DNA of 64,000 nucleotides from Paraphysomonas bandaiensis (Eukaryota; Chrysophyceae): positions 62,001 to 126,000 of the forward strand of contig CBFFRP010000249.1 in the NCBI GenBank assembly GCA_965644295.1. Reading direction: 5' to 3'. The notes under the pieces were generated by a model. It ran no database searches and was not told where the DNA came from. It worked only from the letters and a program-made list of their open reading frames with translations. Below are positions 48,890-60,394 of the stretch, one piece after another (the stretch's first letter is position 1; the number at the start of each line of letters is the position of its first letter). A program made the translations under genes and the position numbers.

Positions 48890-49875
48890 TCTAGGCAAAA
48901 AGCAGGTTCTCTTTGCAGTTACTACAGAACTCGTTAGTAAGAGGAAATTATGCTTCTAAGTCTACAGCCGTACAAAACACTGCATAACATAACACCATAC
49001 ACCTCTATGTGCCCTATGCATATCTTATACAGTCACTTCAAGTACTAAACTGAAAAGAACATCCTCTTATTTCTCTACGACACCACTGTGCAGACTACGC
49101 CCTTCTCTGTATACTCTATACTACGAATACGTATTCTCGTATTCTGCTCATTTTAGTCCTAATGTATTCCACTCTATACGCTGTATACTACACCTTGTGT
49201 GTGTGTTGCATGTAGAAGGGGACATACTCTGCATACACAGCACTGTGAGGTACTTGCAGGAGATACATTGCAAGCAATAGTCCTAATAGGTTGATATGCT
49301 TCATGTTCGGCTATTGAGGGGTGTTGCACTTCTTCAACAATCTTATCTTGGCCACCCTTCCCTAATACTACACTACGATATAAAAGACACATTCATGCCA
49401 GTGCATAGAGTTATAAGTTATAGAGTCCAGTCAATGAGGTTGGACTGAGCAACACTGCAATATCTTCCGACGATGATATACGCCATGTTATAGTCATCTA
49501 ACATAATGATATAAGATATCTAACAAATACACTTTAAACATACGATATGAGTGTGCCGATACTCAAACCTGCAATTAATTAGTAGGAATGCAGATAGTAC
49601 TCCTGTTGCAAGGATTGTAACTGCGAGAGAGATTACACTTTATTATCACAAGAGATGTGCTATATATGTTACATCTGCAAATCTATGCCATATATGTTAC
49701 AATATCAAATTCTATGAATGTAATGCATTAATACTTATTACTTTCGACCTGAACACAATTTCTGCCACTACTTATACTACCGTTATATACCTGTGGATTG
49801 ATATTGATCATAACAAAAGTACTACAACCACCTACACACTACACAATAGGGCGCCATGACACAATATCTGACCGC
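48890..49875. other. Intergenic stretch before IFT46 3' end
   Basis: About 1 kb of AT-rich sequence. Short reading frames have no recognisable features. Nothing else is seen. Confidence 0.45.
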
Positions 49876-51755
49876 CTATTTGTATCCCTGATTTATCTCC
49901 AGCACATCTGCCCCGCCAAAGTCATCCTTCCCTTCTGCTCCAGGTGCATTCTGTCGCATTGCCTGGAAGTGCGGATTGTCTCTGAAGTCCATATACAGCG
50001 AAAACATTACGTGTAGTGATTCCACTGGGTTATCATAGGTAGGAATATCCAAAATAGAGCAAAGAACCTTGGCATATTCCGCCAGGGAAAGGTCTAAATC
50101 AGGAGATGGAAGCTGGAGGGTCTCTAGAGCGGCTTCGAACTGCTCTGGCCACACGTCCATCAGCGTCTCGATGTCAGGCATATTCTTCTTGTAATGAACC
50201 TGGTAGAAAGTTGATTACAAACCGAATGTGTAACGTCAGGAAAGTTATAACATTGTAATACTACCGTAGTTTAGAAGTGTTATATGCAAAGGCAAATACT
50301 ACCTGTGGTGGTGGTTTCGATCTGTGGAGATCACTTATACTCTGGATCCACTTCGCTATAGCCCCAGGGTTCTTCTCAGCGTTTTCTATGGACCGAACGA
50401 CCACATCCCCGTATTGCTGTTTCTTACTTGAAGCCCGCAACTGCAGCTCCAACACAGTAGGATCTGATTGCACGGTTGCAGGCTCATCCAATATCTTGAA
50501 TCCAAGGTCATCATCCTCACCATCAGGTCGTGGAACCTAAATCGCCAAACAGATAGTGCGTTAAAGAAATTATTCCCAAATTAGTGACATTCAGTCGGTT
50601 TACTATTAACAATTTCATTATTTTTGCACCTTGATGAACCCATCAATCTCCCCTATGGCAGGAATGTACTCAGGTATGAAGCACTTCAACGACGTCTCCA
50701 GCTCGACTTCATGAGGCTTGTACCGTTCAATATACTGGAAGAGGTCCCTCACCTCGGCAGCGACGTTAAGATACTGATAGTCCTTAGGGTTATATGCGCC
50801 TTCAACACCCTCGTAAAACTCCTGCTCTCCCTCTCCTTCATCATCTTCCTCTTCACTGGACTCCTCGTCATCATCGTCGCCCACATTCTGGGAAAGATGT
50901 CATGCATAAAAATGAAGAGCCACAACAACACTAGAAGTATGCACGAACTATACACACTTTGCGTTCACGAATATGAAGTGCAGTATATAGGAAATTCCCA
51001 GGTGTCAAAAAGGAAATAACCCAGGAAAGTGATTACGAGGCCTGCTTCACGACCTGTGTTAATACCTGTCTATGTACTTCAGCTGCTTTAGACTGTGCTG
51101 CCCCCATGGAGAAGTTATCAGCTGGGGCAGGCGCCTTTATCTCCATAGACACCTATCCCAAACCAAAAGTCATGCACGTATTTGTGCTACTAGCATCAGA
51201 ATAAAAATTACCTGGGCTACTGGTTTCGACTGGTTTCCCCTCCCACTTTGTGTGTCCACACTCTCATCTGAACCGGATCTGGAAAACTCAAGGGCCTCAT
51301 CAAAAGGCCGGTTTGATATGGAGTTTGACTTGTTCAATTCCGCCTTGATATCATCCCGTGCAGGTCTGGCGTTCTTCGCTGGGGGCGTGATATGCTGATC
51401 CATACTCTGGCTTATCTCCACTGCCTCGTCATATTTGTCATTGGTTAGTTTCTGTTCCTTGCTTTGCTGAAATCAACCACTTATAGTTAGTATGGACATA
51501 GTTCAACAACATTAAGCGGAACCTTCGCATCTCTCCGTCCATCAAAACTCTCGGCAACCGATAAGTCTTGACTAACCTCATATGCCTCATCATATGGCTT
51601 GTTGTACTGAACAGTCGACTGGTAAAACAAAACAACACTCAGATTGATTGGAGTTAATAGTTACATATACGCACTGGTTTATTGTGCTTTGTTTCATCGA
51701 TGCTCTCTTCGAACTCATCCAACTCATCAGAGAACTCATCCTCCGAGTGCGACAT
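49876..51755 (-). CDS. IFT46: Intraflagellar transport protein IFT46
   Basis: Seven exons on the minus strand: 51755-51675, 51618-51523, 51466-51212, 51152-51066, 50887-50630, 50536-50303, 50199-49876, 444 residues. The conserved IFT46 core spans the last three exons: YQYLNVAAEVRDLFQYIERY, PHEVELETSLKCFIPEYIPA, IGEIDGFIKVPRPDG, LDEPATVQSDPTVLELQLRA, then PDIETLMDVWPEQFEAALE and LDIPTYDNPVESLHVMFSLY. The protein is an IFT-B complex subunit needed for flagellar assembly and outer-dynein-arm transport. The N-terminal half is acidic and disordered with three YDEA/FDEA-x-E-x-S motifs. The first intron after the FIK codon and the TACTAAC-containing intron at 51467-51522 support the model. Start: ATG at 51755 in an acidic N-terminus typical of the family. 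Stop TAG. Confidence 0.9.
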
Positions 51756-52519
51756 TATCAATCAATGTATTAGTAAACTACGAGCAGTGTTAACAGCAGC
51801 AGAGATCACACTATTAACAGTTACAGCGATACAGATATAAGCTAATAGCAGTTGTCTATATATGGGACTACCTGCTCTTAGTCGACAGTTGACAGGTGAT
51901 GAGGGAGTGCAGATAGTCAAGATACGTTGAGGTATGTTAGAGGGTTGTGTGTTTCTTTTATGGGATTCCTCGATCTGTGTATGTATGTGTATATGAGAGA
52001 GTCGTATCGTAGTATTTAAACAGCATACCATACTCCCCTGTACATACACACCTACATATAAACTAACTGATGCACACTGTACAGAGAATGAAACTTCTTC
52101 AGATTCAAAAAACCTTGTTGATATCTAAAAATGCCTCTTTTGATAACTAAAAATGCCTCTTTTGATATCTGAAAATGCCGGTTTCTCTGACTACGTTACA
52201 TACAATAGTACACTGTTGTACAGAGAGTACAATCTGCTGTCCAAAGTATACAGTTTCGAAGTACAGGATTCTGAAAATTCCAAATTACGAAGAAAACTCC
52301 TATTTATTATTAAAAACTCCAATTTTCGTCTTTCTCAAGACTCAGAAACCCCTCAAGAATTTCTACGTAGTAGACGGTACAGTAGCTCCAGTGTGTCAGC
52401 AGATCGGACCAGTCACTCCACTCACTCAACTGACTGTATAATTAATAAAATAAATAAAGAATTATCCCTCATCTCATCCACATGTCCACTCCCCCACCTC
52501 CCCCCATCATCACCTGATC
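51756..52519. promoter_or_regulatory. Divergent upstream region of IFT46 and the TM-PH gene
   Basis: A 764-bp spacer. TGTGTATGTATGTGTATATG (51976-51995) reads CATATACACATACATACACA in the IFT46 sense strand. Two to three copies of AAAAATGCCTCTTTTGATAWCT lie at 52125-52172. The remainder before 52520 has plus-strand open frames that look non-coding. Confidence 0.35.
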
Positions 52520-54100
52520 ATGCTAGCAGTCGATAAGAAGGTTCTTAAGGCTCAGTTTTCACGAAACAGTCTCGAGATTCACTCCAAGTTAGTGGGCTTG
52601 TATTTAGAGAACCTCAATGCTATTGCCACTCAAGCAGCGATTGTAGCCGACTTAGGATTTGGTGCTGTTAAAGAAATGGGGTTTCATAAGGAGATGGACA
52701 AGACCGTTCACACACCCGGATCGTTTACATTCGGCTACTTCTATTATTTTATGGCGATATCAGGACTCGTTACGTCTGTATTGGCTCTCTCTCAGTCGAC
52801 AATTTGTGTTGTATTTGGACACACGATGTTTTTGTATGGTGAAAATCATGAGGTGTCTTTATTAGCTGTACATAAGATGCGAACACATCAACTCGAGTCT
52901 GGATTTTGGGGAGCAGTGTGTGCTTTTTGTTTGATCATGCAGGGGTGTATATTTACTTGGGGAATGGTACCTATGGACTTGGGGCTGATTATAACAGTTG
53001 TGTATATGTGTGGAATGTACATGATATATACTGAGGGACGCAGAACTATCGCCAGTTTTAGGCCAGAGACGAGCTTGCAAGGTATATGTTTACTGTCGTC
53101 TGTTCACTGGTTAAACACTCTGCTCAGACCTCGGTTTGAGTAGCGAAACACAGCTATGGACAAAGATTGCCACTTTTTTTGGATTGGCTGGAGAGACGGA
53201 CGAGGGTGCCGAAGAGATGGAGGTGACTCCAGAAGAATTGGGTCTACTGGATTCAACAGGCGAAGTCCTCACTAAAGATAGGCTGCGAGGGGTGAGTTGT
53301 GTCTATTTAGTATACCTGTTATGGTGGTAATGATGCGATGCGTAGAGGGTGAATAAAGTCCGCATGCGTGGCTACCTGTGGACGAAAAATCTGATGACGG
53401 ATCACATCAGTGAAGTCTTTCATCGGACCTACGCGGTACTGGAGAATGGCGCACTAGACTTTTATCGTCGTAGAGAAGACTATATCGACAACTTGAACCC
53501 AGTTAACCGTCGATCATATCGGATGCGTGACTATGAGCTGATAACAAATCCCAAAAAGATCGCTCGCTTTAACGCTCCTCCATCCGTACTCGGATTTGCA
53601 GGCGTTAGAGCCTTGGTAACGGGGACGCATGAACTGAGCACGTCGGACTTCATGAACGCAACTTTTTCCACAGAACACGCCCTCTCACGTCTGCGATTGA
53701 CTCTTGCCCCTAAGGTAAATCATGTGATTAAATATATTTAGGATAATGTGGTGATGGTGGTTCTTGTAGAGCTCCTCTGAATTGCACACTGTGGATGCCG
53801 TGCAACTCATGGTTGAAGATGATGTTACATATAAACAGTGGGTCGTGAAGTTTTCTGAAGTTATAAGGTATGTGTATCCTGAAGAGGTGATTCTGTTTGT
53901 TTGTCTCATGCATATGATACAGCATATACGATAAAATCCGTACTCTGGATGATACTGCGCTCACAAGACGGTATTGCCTTTTTATTCTTGAGACTGTGTT
54001 AACCGTTTTTTCTTTCAGAAACGTAAACGACGTCGAGTCCAGTTTACATTTTGCTCATAGCAAACGAAGTAAAATGGATTTCGATATAAGCTGTTCATAG
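52520..54100 (+). CDS. Four-TM (Orai-like?) membrane protein with C-terminal PH domain
   Basis: Six exons: 52520-53081, 53128-53291, 53346-53714, 53770-53867, 53923-53970, 54019-54100, 440 residues. The N-terminal ~190 residues have four hydrophobic segments: NAIATQAAIVADLGFGAV, FGYFYYFMAISGLVTSVLAL continuing into QSTICVVFGHTMF, GAVCAFCLIMQGCIFTWGM, and LIITVVYMCGMYMIY. Spacing and the leading basic/amphipathic helix resemble Orai calcium-channel subunits, but the key TM1 acidic filter residue is not clearly placed, so this is tentative. After an acidic linker comes a PH domain: VRMRGYLWTKNLM, FHRTYAVLENGALDFYRRRE, ..., DDVTYKQWVVKFSEVI with the C-terminal helix tryptophan. All introns are 46-55 nt and in phase. 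A PH domain could tether it to phosphoinositides. Stop TAG. Confidence 0.75.
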
Positions 54101-54662
54101 TGAAAACATGTGCTGGCGTCGCATTAAACTTTACTTCTCATAGTGTTAATAAATATTCATGTAAATCATAGTGATAGTTGTGACGAACGTATATAAGGTT
54201 TTGTCTTGGAAGATTTTCATGATAACCTAAGCGATATGCATAAGTTGCATGTTATATAGACATAAGGTGTCTACATTTTGCTAATGGTGACCAATTGAGT
54301 GGTTTAGTCAACATTACTCATACTATAATGACTGTTTACTTTGACCTATACTGCATACACTGAGTGAACACTACTCCAGGAAACTCGATGCTATTATACG
54401 CTATACGCACATGGAATATATACACCTTACAGGACATCTATCTTCTTCATTTCTCCATAGAACTCATGGCCTTCATCTACAGGGTTCTTTCACTATCAAT
54501 AATACACAATACAGTACATCTGCTGTAGGAAACGAAGTACTGATATCAAAGAATGATCAATGTGGTAGGTAATTAAGAAAGTACTATACTATTATAATTT
54601 ACGACACCACATCTACATGAACAGCAAATCTACACATTACGTTGAAAGCAGTATTCTTCATT
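54101..54662. other. Convergent intergenic spacer
   Basis: About 560 bp between the 3' ends of the TM-PH gene (+) and the OST48 gene (-). AT-rich, nothing recognised. Confidence 0.45.
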
Positions 54663-56315
54663 CTAATCAGAGGAGAAATAAAATGACACAGAGAATGCTA
54701 AGAAGCCTATCATGACTGCGAAAGCTGATGTATAGTACGGATATGCAGACGGTATAAATCTCTCATATTCATTGTGTTTGAATGGACGGATCGAAACCTG
54801 AGTTTCCGTGTGTATCGTAGAGTAGCCCGATCGACGATACAACACGCGGAACTTAAATACGCCGTAGTCGTCTGGGGCGATGAATGAAGCGTGGCACCGT
54901 CCAGTTTGAGGATCACAGTTCATTGTAGTCCGTATGTAAGGGTCGAGCATGACAAACTCCAACTGCAGGTCTGTTGGCGCAAAAGGCACCCACTTTCCCT
55001 GCTTCAACTCCTGGAGAGTAATACCGAATACTATCTCATCTTTGACGCGGTAAACGAGTGAAGAGCGGGTTAGCTCTGGGTCTGGATACAGAGTGGTTGG
55101 AAGGTCTGGGCGTTTCTTTTCATGCAAAATCAGGTCAGCGGGCGATCCATCTGAACGGTAGTGCGTAATGTTGCTAAACCGCAAAACACCAGCCTTGCCA
55201 GTAGTCCAGCGAGTCACCTCCCTACAGAAAACTCTGTTCCCATAACGTCCATCTTCAGCTCGAAAAAATTCATTTGAAAACATATCTAGTGAACCAGACA
55301 CTAACACGCGAGCATTATTTCGGGCTTGTATACCCGTTACTAGCAATGTGTCCGAGCCTGCATTGTCAGGGAAGCTGCTAATATCCTTCGCCCTATCACT
55401 GGAGTAAGACGTTGGGTTGCCTCGCAACACCTGCCCAGTATTAAACACCACCAGTCAATAGAATTTACCTCACCTTAACAGCCAACACGTTGTCTTCCTC
55501 CACAGCATGACCTAGACCACGATAGAGCACGGGTGCTAAATGCGCGTTGTGAGAGAACTCGCCAAGCACTGCCTCGGATTTTATGACATTGCTTGCCATA
55601 ACAGTGTTGTGCGATACATCCCCCCTACACCCATAACTAAGTGCTGTTCAACACATTCAACAACCGCTCACCCGATAGATATATTACTGCGATAATAATT
55701 GAAGTGGTCTATGACCTCGCTGGTCTTCGAGTCAAACTCAATACCACAGTTTTCCGCAAATAATCGCATGTTTTTAGACATACCACCCTCAAGACCCAGC
55801 ACAAGGTTCCCGCCATGATCGACAAACGACAGTAAGTCATGGAAGCTCAATGAGTTAAAGCTGCTTGTTTTGGGAGCGAATATTATAATGTTATCGTAGA
55901 GATATTCTCCAAACTCCTTGATGACTATCGTAGAAGATGTTGATGGTACGATAGTCAGCTCATGACCGTCACCTGAACATAACACCATCAGCACAACCAC
56001 ATACACACATAAACACCCATATATACACATATATACACACATATACACACATATATACATACATATATATACACACATATACACACATATACAGACATAC
56101 ATAAGCAGACAGCACAACACATACACAAACTCACCCTGCAGATCATTGAAATAGTCAGAGAAACGCTGAGCTGTGGAGTAGACTGGGTCGACTATAGCCA
56201 GAGTCTTATCTGCGCCGATAGAGTGCTCCACGTTATTACTGTACGCATAAAAGATAGAGGGAAGCAGGAATAGAAGGGTCAAGGAGATGAAAGAGGAGGG
56301 GGAGGGGGGTGGCAT
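54663..56315 (-). CDS. DDOST: Oligosaccharyltransferase 48-kDa subunit (OST48/WBP1)
   Basis: Four exons on the minus strand: 56315-56135, 55972-55672, 55624-55474, 55430-54663, 466 residues, the usual length. Signal peptide SLTLLFLLPSIFYAYSNN. Family blocks: LAIVDPVYSTAQRFSDYFND; YDNIIIFAPKTSSFNSLSFH; GNLVLGLEGGMSKNMRLFAE; GIEFDSKTSEVIDHFNYY; LVTGIQARNNARVLVSGSLD; FSNEFFRAEDGRYGNRVFCR; and a C-terminal TM FAVMIGFLAFSVSFYF. It is an ER-lumen/membrane subunit of the N-glycosylation complex. The first intron (55973-56134) is AC/TATA-rich. The ATG at 56315 is chosen because it starts the signal peptide; upstream frames run into a minisatellite. Stop is TAG. Confidence 0.93.
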
Positions 56316-56399
56316 GGTGAGCCTTACTAATCGTGTGTGTGTCTGTGGAATTATATACATACACACTCTTAAGAGAGCTGTATGAGTACATACACACCT

Positions 56400-57060
56400 G
56401 ATACTACTGCTGTATACATATATACACTCCTGCTGTATACATATATACACTCCTGCTGTATACATATATATACATACCACTGCTGTATACATATACATAC
56501 ATACTGCTGCTGTATATATATACATACACACTGCTGCTGTATATATATATATACACACTGCTGCTGTATACATATATATACATACTACTGCTGTATACAT
56601 ATATATACATACTACTGCTGTATACATATATATACACACTGCTGCTGTATACATATATATACACACTGCTGCTGTATACATATATATACACACTGCTGCT
56701 GTATACATATATACACTCCTGCTGTATACATATATATACATACCACTGCTGTATACATATACATACATACTGCTGCTGTATATATATACATACACACTGC
56801 TGCTGTATATATATATATACACACTGCTGCTGTATACATATATATACATACTACTGCTGTATACATATATATACACACTGCTGCTGTATACATATATATA
56901 CACACTGCTGCTGTATACATATATATACACACTGCTGCTGTATACATATATATACATACTACTGCTGTATACATATATACACTCCTGCTGTATACATATA
57001 TATACATACCACTGCTGTATACATATACATACATACCACTGCTGTATACATATACATACC
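56400..57060. repeat. Minisatellite with 266-bp higher-order unit in the DDOST/BLMH upstream spacer
   Basis: About 660 bp of ~27-bp units of the type CTGCTGCTGTATACATATA. The landmark TCCTGCTGTATACATATATA recurs at 56451, 56717 and 56983, a constant 266-bp offset, showing a higher-order repeat of about ten basic units. It lies between the divergent start codons of OST48 and bleomycin hydrolase. Unit lengths of mostly 27 bp keep frames open on both strands without coding meaning. Confidence 0.9.
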
Positions 57061-57370
57061 GTATACAGAGGACCTGTACAGCAGCAGTGTCTTATATATA
57101 CAGCAGCAGTAGTTTCTACCATACACACCCAGGGAATACGATTATATACCGTGGTATACCGCTGTAGTATCCAACAACTGCATAGATTCATGTAAGATGC
57201 GCGTATGCAGGTGTGTCACACTGTAGGATTCCTAGTCGTAGCAGATATAGAAATACGTACAGCAAGATATCCGCATCCCCCCATACACATACATACACAT
57301 ACACTCCACTCTACTCCAGTTCACATTCTCCTAACATCCAGACACCATTACAAAGATACAATACAGACAT

Positions 57371-59015
57371 ATGACGCAACAGATCACATCGAACGACGTC
57401 ACGATATTCAGGTGTGTCTGTGAGCTGTACTGTCTCATCGTTTGACCTCTCAGACAGAAATCAGTTTGCATCCGATGCAGCTGCTACAGTCGCGCAGAAT
57501 GCCGTTACGAATAATGCTGTCAATGCAGTTGCATTGAACAGAAGTATTATTCAGACTACTGATACGAAGAATTTTAGTCATAAGGTGGACAAGTCATGGT
57601 CTGTTACTAACCAGAAGAGTAGTGGGAGGTATATTGCGTAACGATATGCTACAGTATCGTATCTGTAGCTGTTGCATAATAGTTTACATTGTAATCGGAA
57701 GATTCGTGGGTGTCTACAGTATTTATGGGCGTTTATGATATTGTTATATGTTTAACATTCGGTTTCAGGTGCTGGCTATTTGCCACCCTTAATCTCTTTC
57801 GAATCGGTGCGATGAAAAAGTTAAACGTAAAAGAATTTGAATTCAGCCAGGCATATGTTCATTTTTGGGATAAATTTGAAAGATGTAATCACTTTCTTGA
57901 GGCAATGATCGAAACTGCATCACGAGATGTGGATGATCGCACCGTTGCTTACATGCTGCACGATCCCATCGGCGACGGAGTAAGTATTGGGTGCATTTAT
58001 TCTAGAATGTAATATAGTCAATATGCAGGGTCAATGGTGTATGGCAATCAATATCATTCGCAAACATGGTCTCGTTCCGAAGAGCGTATTTCCTGAATCT
58101 CGAAGTAGTAGCGAGACTCGGTTGATGAATACTAATCTTAAGGAGATTCTACGTTGTTCCGCCTGTGAGATTCGTAACATTCTCTCTTCCACAAGCGGTG
58201 ATCAAGGTCTACGACTGGCGATTGATCATAAAAGGAAGCGCTTGGGTGATGTGTGGCGGATGCTCTGTATTCACCTGGGAACTCCACCAGAAACATTTTC
58301 CTGGCAGTGGACTGATGTAAACGGAAGTTTTCACAGAGTCAGAGATGTGTCGCCAGTGGAGTTCTGTTTGGAATACGCCTGCGTAAATCGTGATATTAAT
58401 GAATATGTGTGTCTTGTTAATGATCCACGCAACCCTTTCATGCAGACGTACACAGTGGACTATTTGCAGAGTGTAGTAGGGGGAGATCCAGTGGTCTATT
58501 TAAACGTGGATGCGGAAACCATGAAGCGAATAACACAGCAGCAGCTTGAGGCTGGGGAGGCTGTCTGGATGGGATGTGATGTGGGAAAACAGCTTCACCG
58601 TGAGTCAGGAGTGTGGGATAAGGAAATGTTTCAGTATCAAGAGTTGTACGGAGTGTCCTACGGTATGAATAAAGCACAGCGGTTGTTGCATGGTCAGACG
58701 TTGATGACACATGCGATGATGTTCACAGGTATAGATTTCATTCTTTTACTTATTCACTAAATGCGTGCAGGTGTTGATGTGGTGGAAGGTCGGCCATTGC
58801 GATGGCGCGTGGAAAACTCATGGGGAGAGAACAGTGGTGAGAAAGGGTTCTACACTATGAATGACAATTGGTTCGAGGAGCACATGTTTGAGATCGCTGC
58901 ACCTCGTAGCTATCTCTCAGAGGAGATGTTGCAGTGTCTTGATACTTTGAAACCTATTCGCCTACCAGCGTGGGATCCGATGGGAAGTCTTGCCCGTTCA
59001 GAAGCATATTTGTAA
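57371..59015 (+). CDS. BLMH: Bleomycin hydrolase-type cysteine protease (peptidase C1B)
   Basis: Five exons: 57371-57413 (donor uncertain by a few bases), 57454-57628, 57769-57979, 58029-58728, 58771-59015, about 457 residues. The catalytic cysteine is in NQKSSGRCWLFATLNLFRI, interrupted by the intron at 57629-57768. The oxyanion glutamine region GGQWCMAINII and the catalytic histidine and asparagine in LMTHAMMFTGVD and VENSWGENSG are all present. The C-terminus has LPAWDPMGSLA, the tail that in the family self-docks in the active site and gives aminopeptidase behaviour; here five to six extra residues follow. It forms a cytosolic hexameric peptidase and detoxifies homocysteine thiolactone and bleomycin in known members. 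Exon 1 (MTQQITSNDVTIF) fits the family N-terminus, but its intron would be only about 40 nt. Head-to-head with DDOST. Confidence 0.9.
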
Positions 59016-60394
59016 TGAACAATTCTACTCTCGTGTCCTGTTTGAGAATGAAGTATTTGTTCTTGTCAGTGTCTTCCCTAAAAAACCTAATGACGCATAC
59101 CCTAAAATATTTACTTATAACCAGCGAATAGTATTAATTAATTCACTTTAAGATCTCGTGATATATGTGTCAATAGATAGTTTAAATTGAAAGAAGCTGG
59201 TAGAATAAATCGACATTTAATATGTACTATATGGAACAATAGTTTCTTCTTCAGTGTGATACATATCTTAACAAACATATATCGTATGAAGAGAAAAATA
59301 TAACAGATTATTGATTTCAATATTTCATACGACATACGAGTGATATCGAGGAATCACTGTGACATGACAGGTGTAACAGGTGTAGTTGCTCTGAATAACT
59401 ACTGAATGACTTCGTTCTACAGTACTGATAGAGTCATCCATACAGAGACACATCACGATGCAGTTGGGAAAGCCCTTATGGGTCACACTCTTGTGTCTGA
59501 AGTCTGCACGAGGATTATATTTACCTCTCATCAACTTAACGCTTATTCATCACGATAACAATCCGAATACATATCATCCTCTCCAGATCACTGGCATCTC
59601 TGTTTTTCCATGTATTTAAGTAAGCAGTGATCATCTGTGTGCATGGATACAGCAGCCATCTCTGCATCTGCAGTTGCTCTGCATGCATTGGAATGATCCT
59701 CGATGTACGGGCTGTTATACTGGGGGTGGTTGTGCGTGCATATCAATTATTTCATTGAAAAATCATCGTTTTTCAGTTAAAAGTGAGAAAAAGTGACTTT
59801 TTAATGAAAAAACGATGACTTTTCAATGAAATTATGAACAAATCGACATCAACGTAGTATATATATAGAGGTGTAGAGTACAGACCGTATACACACCGTA
59901 TTACTGCTGTAGAGTACACTGTGTAACAGACTGGAAACGTGTGTTTTTATACATTTGTTCCCCCAAACCCCTAGTTTTAGACACACATACGCTTCGTACT
60001 GCTGCGTATTGTACATAGTGTATGTATACAGCAGTGCAGATATCCATACACTGAAGTTGATCTTATAGAGGATGATGTCAGTGTCGTCTCTCGTGTCTTC
60101 CATACAGTCACATATCGCACATATGCAAGTAAGGTAAGGCACGTAGGTATCCACTGACTGCCTTATCATTCTCTGACTTGTATCGCACACTCTCTACCCA
60201 AAGACATGAGTGTGTAGTGTCTGTATCTGTCTGTAAACTCCTATCGCCTCTACTCATACTCTCAGGTACACTCCTGTGAGCTATCGAGTGTACCGCATAA
60301 GTGTATACGTATAAGCGTATACTGTACACCTCATCTGAGCTCATAACTGTATACGTATCGTATACCTGCAGGCTGCAGTGTTTCATATCTCTCT
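59016..60394. other. Intergenic stretch with a hairpin
   Basis: About 1.4 kb without a supported gene. It contains the inverted repeat at 59749-59832. The last 120 bp before the next gene have several GTATAC/GTATACGTAT blocks rather than the CATACA runs seen elsewhere. Confidence 0.45.
59749..59832. repeat. 84-bp imperfect hairpin (MITE-like)
   Basis: Left arm 59749-59775 (ATTTCATTGAAAAATCATCG then TTTTTCA) pairs with right arm 59805-59832 as a reverse complement with one or two mismatches. The loop of about 29 nt has its own AAAAAGTGA/TCACTTTTT-type self-similarity. It could be a tiny MITE or a structured RNA/terminator; no clear target duplication. Confidence 0.75.

Noticed and set aside
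56400-57060. CRISPR-like regular repeats
   Set aside because: The units are contiguous with no unique spacers, in a eukaryotic context.
56315-57191. Long frames on both strands rich in Y/S/I (minus strand, fused upstream of OST48) or Y/I/H/T/C (plus strand)
   Set aside because: They translate the 27-bp minisatellite. OST48 starts properly at 56315 with a signal peptide.
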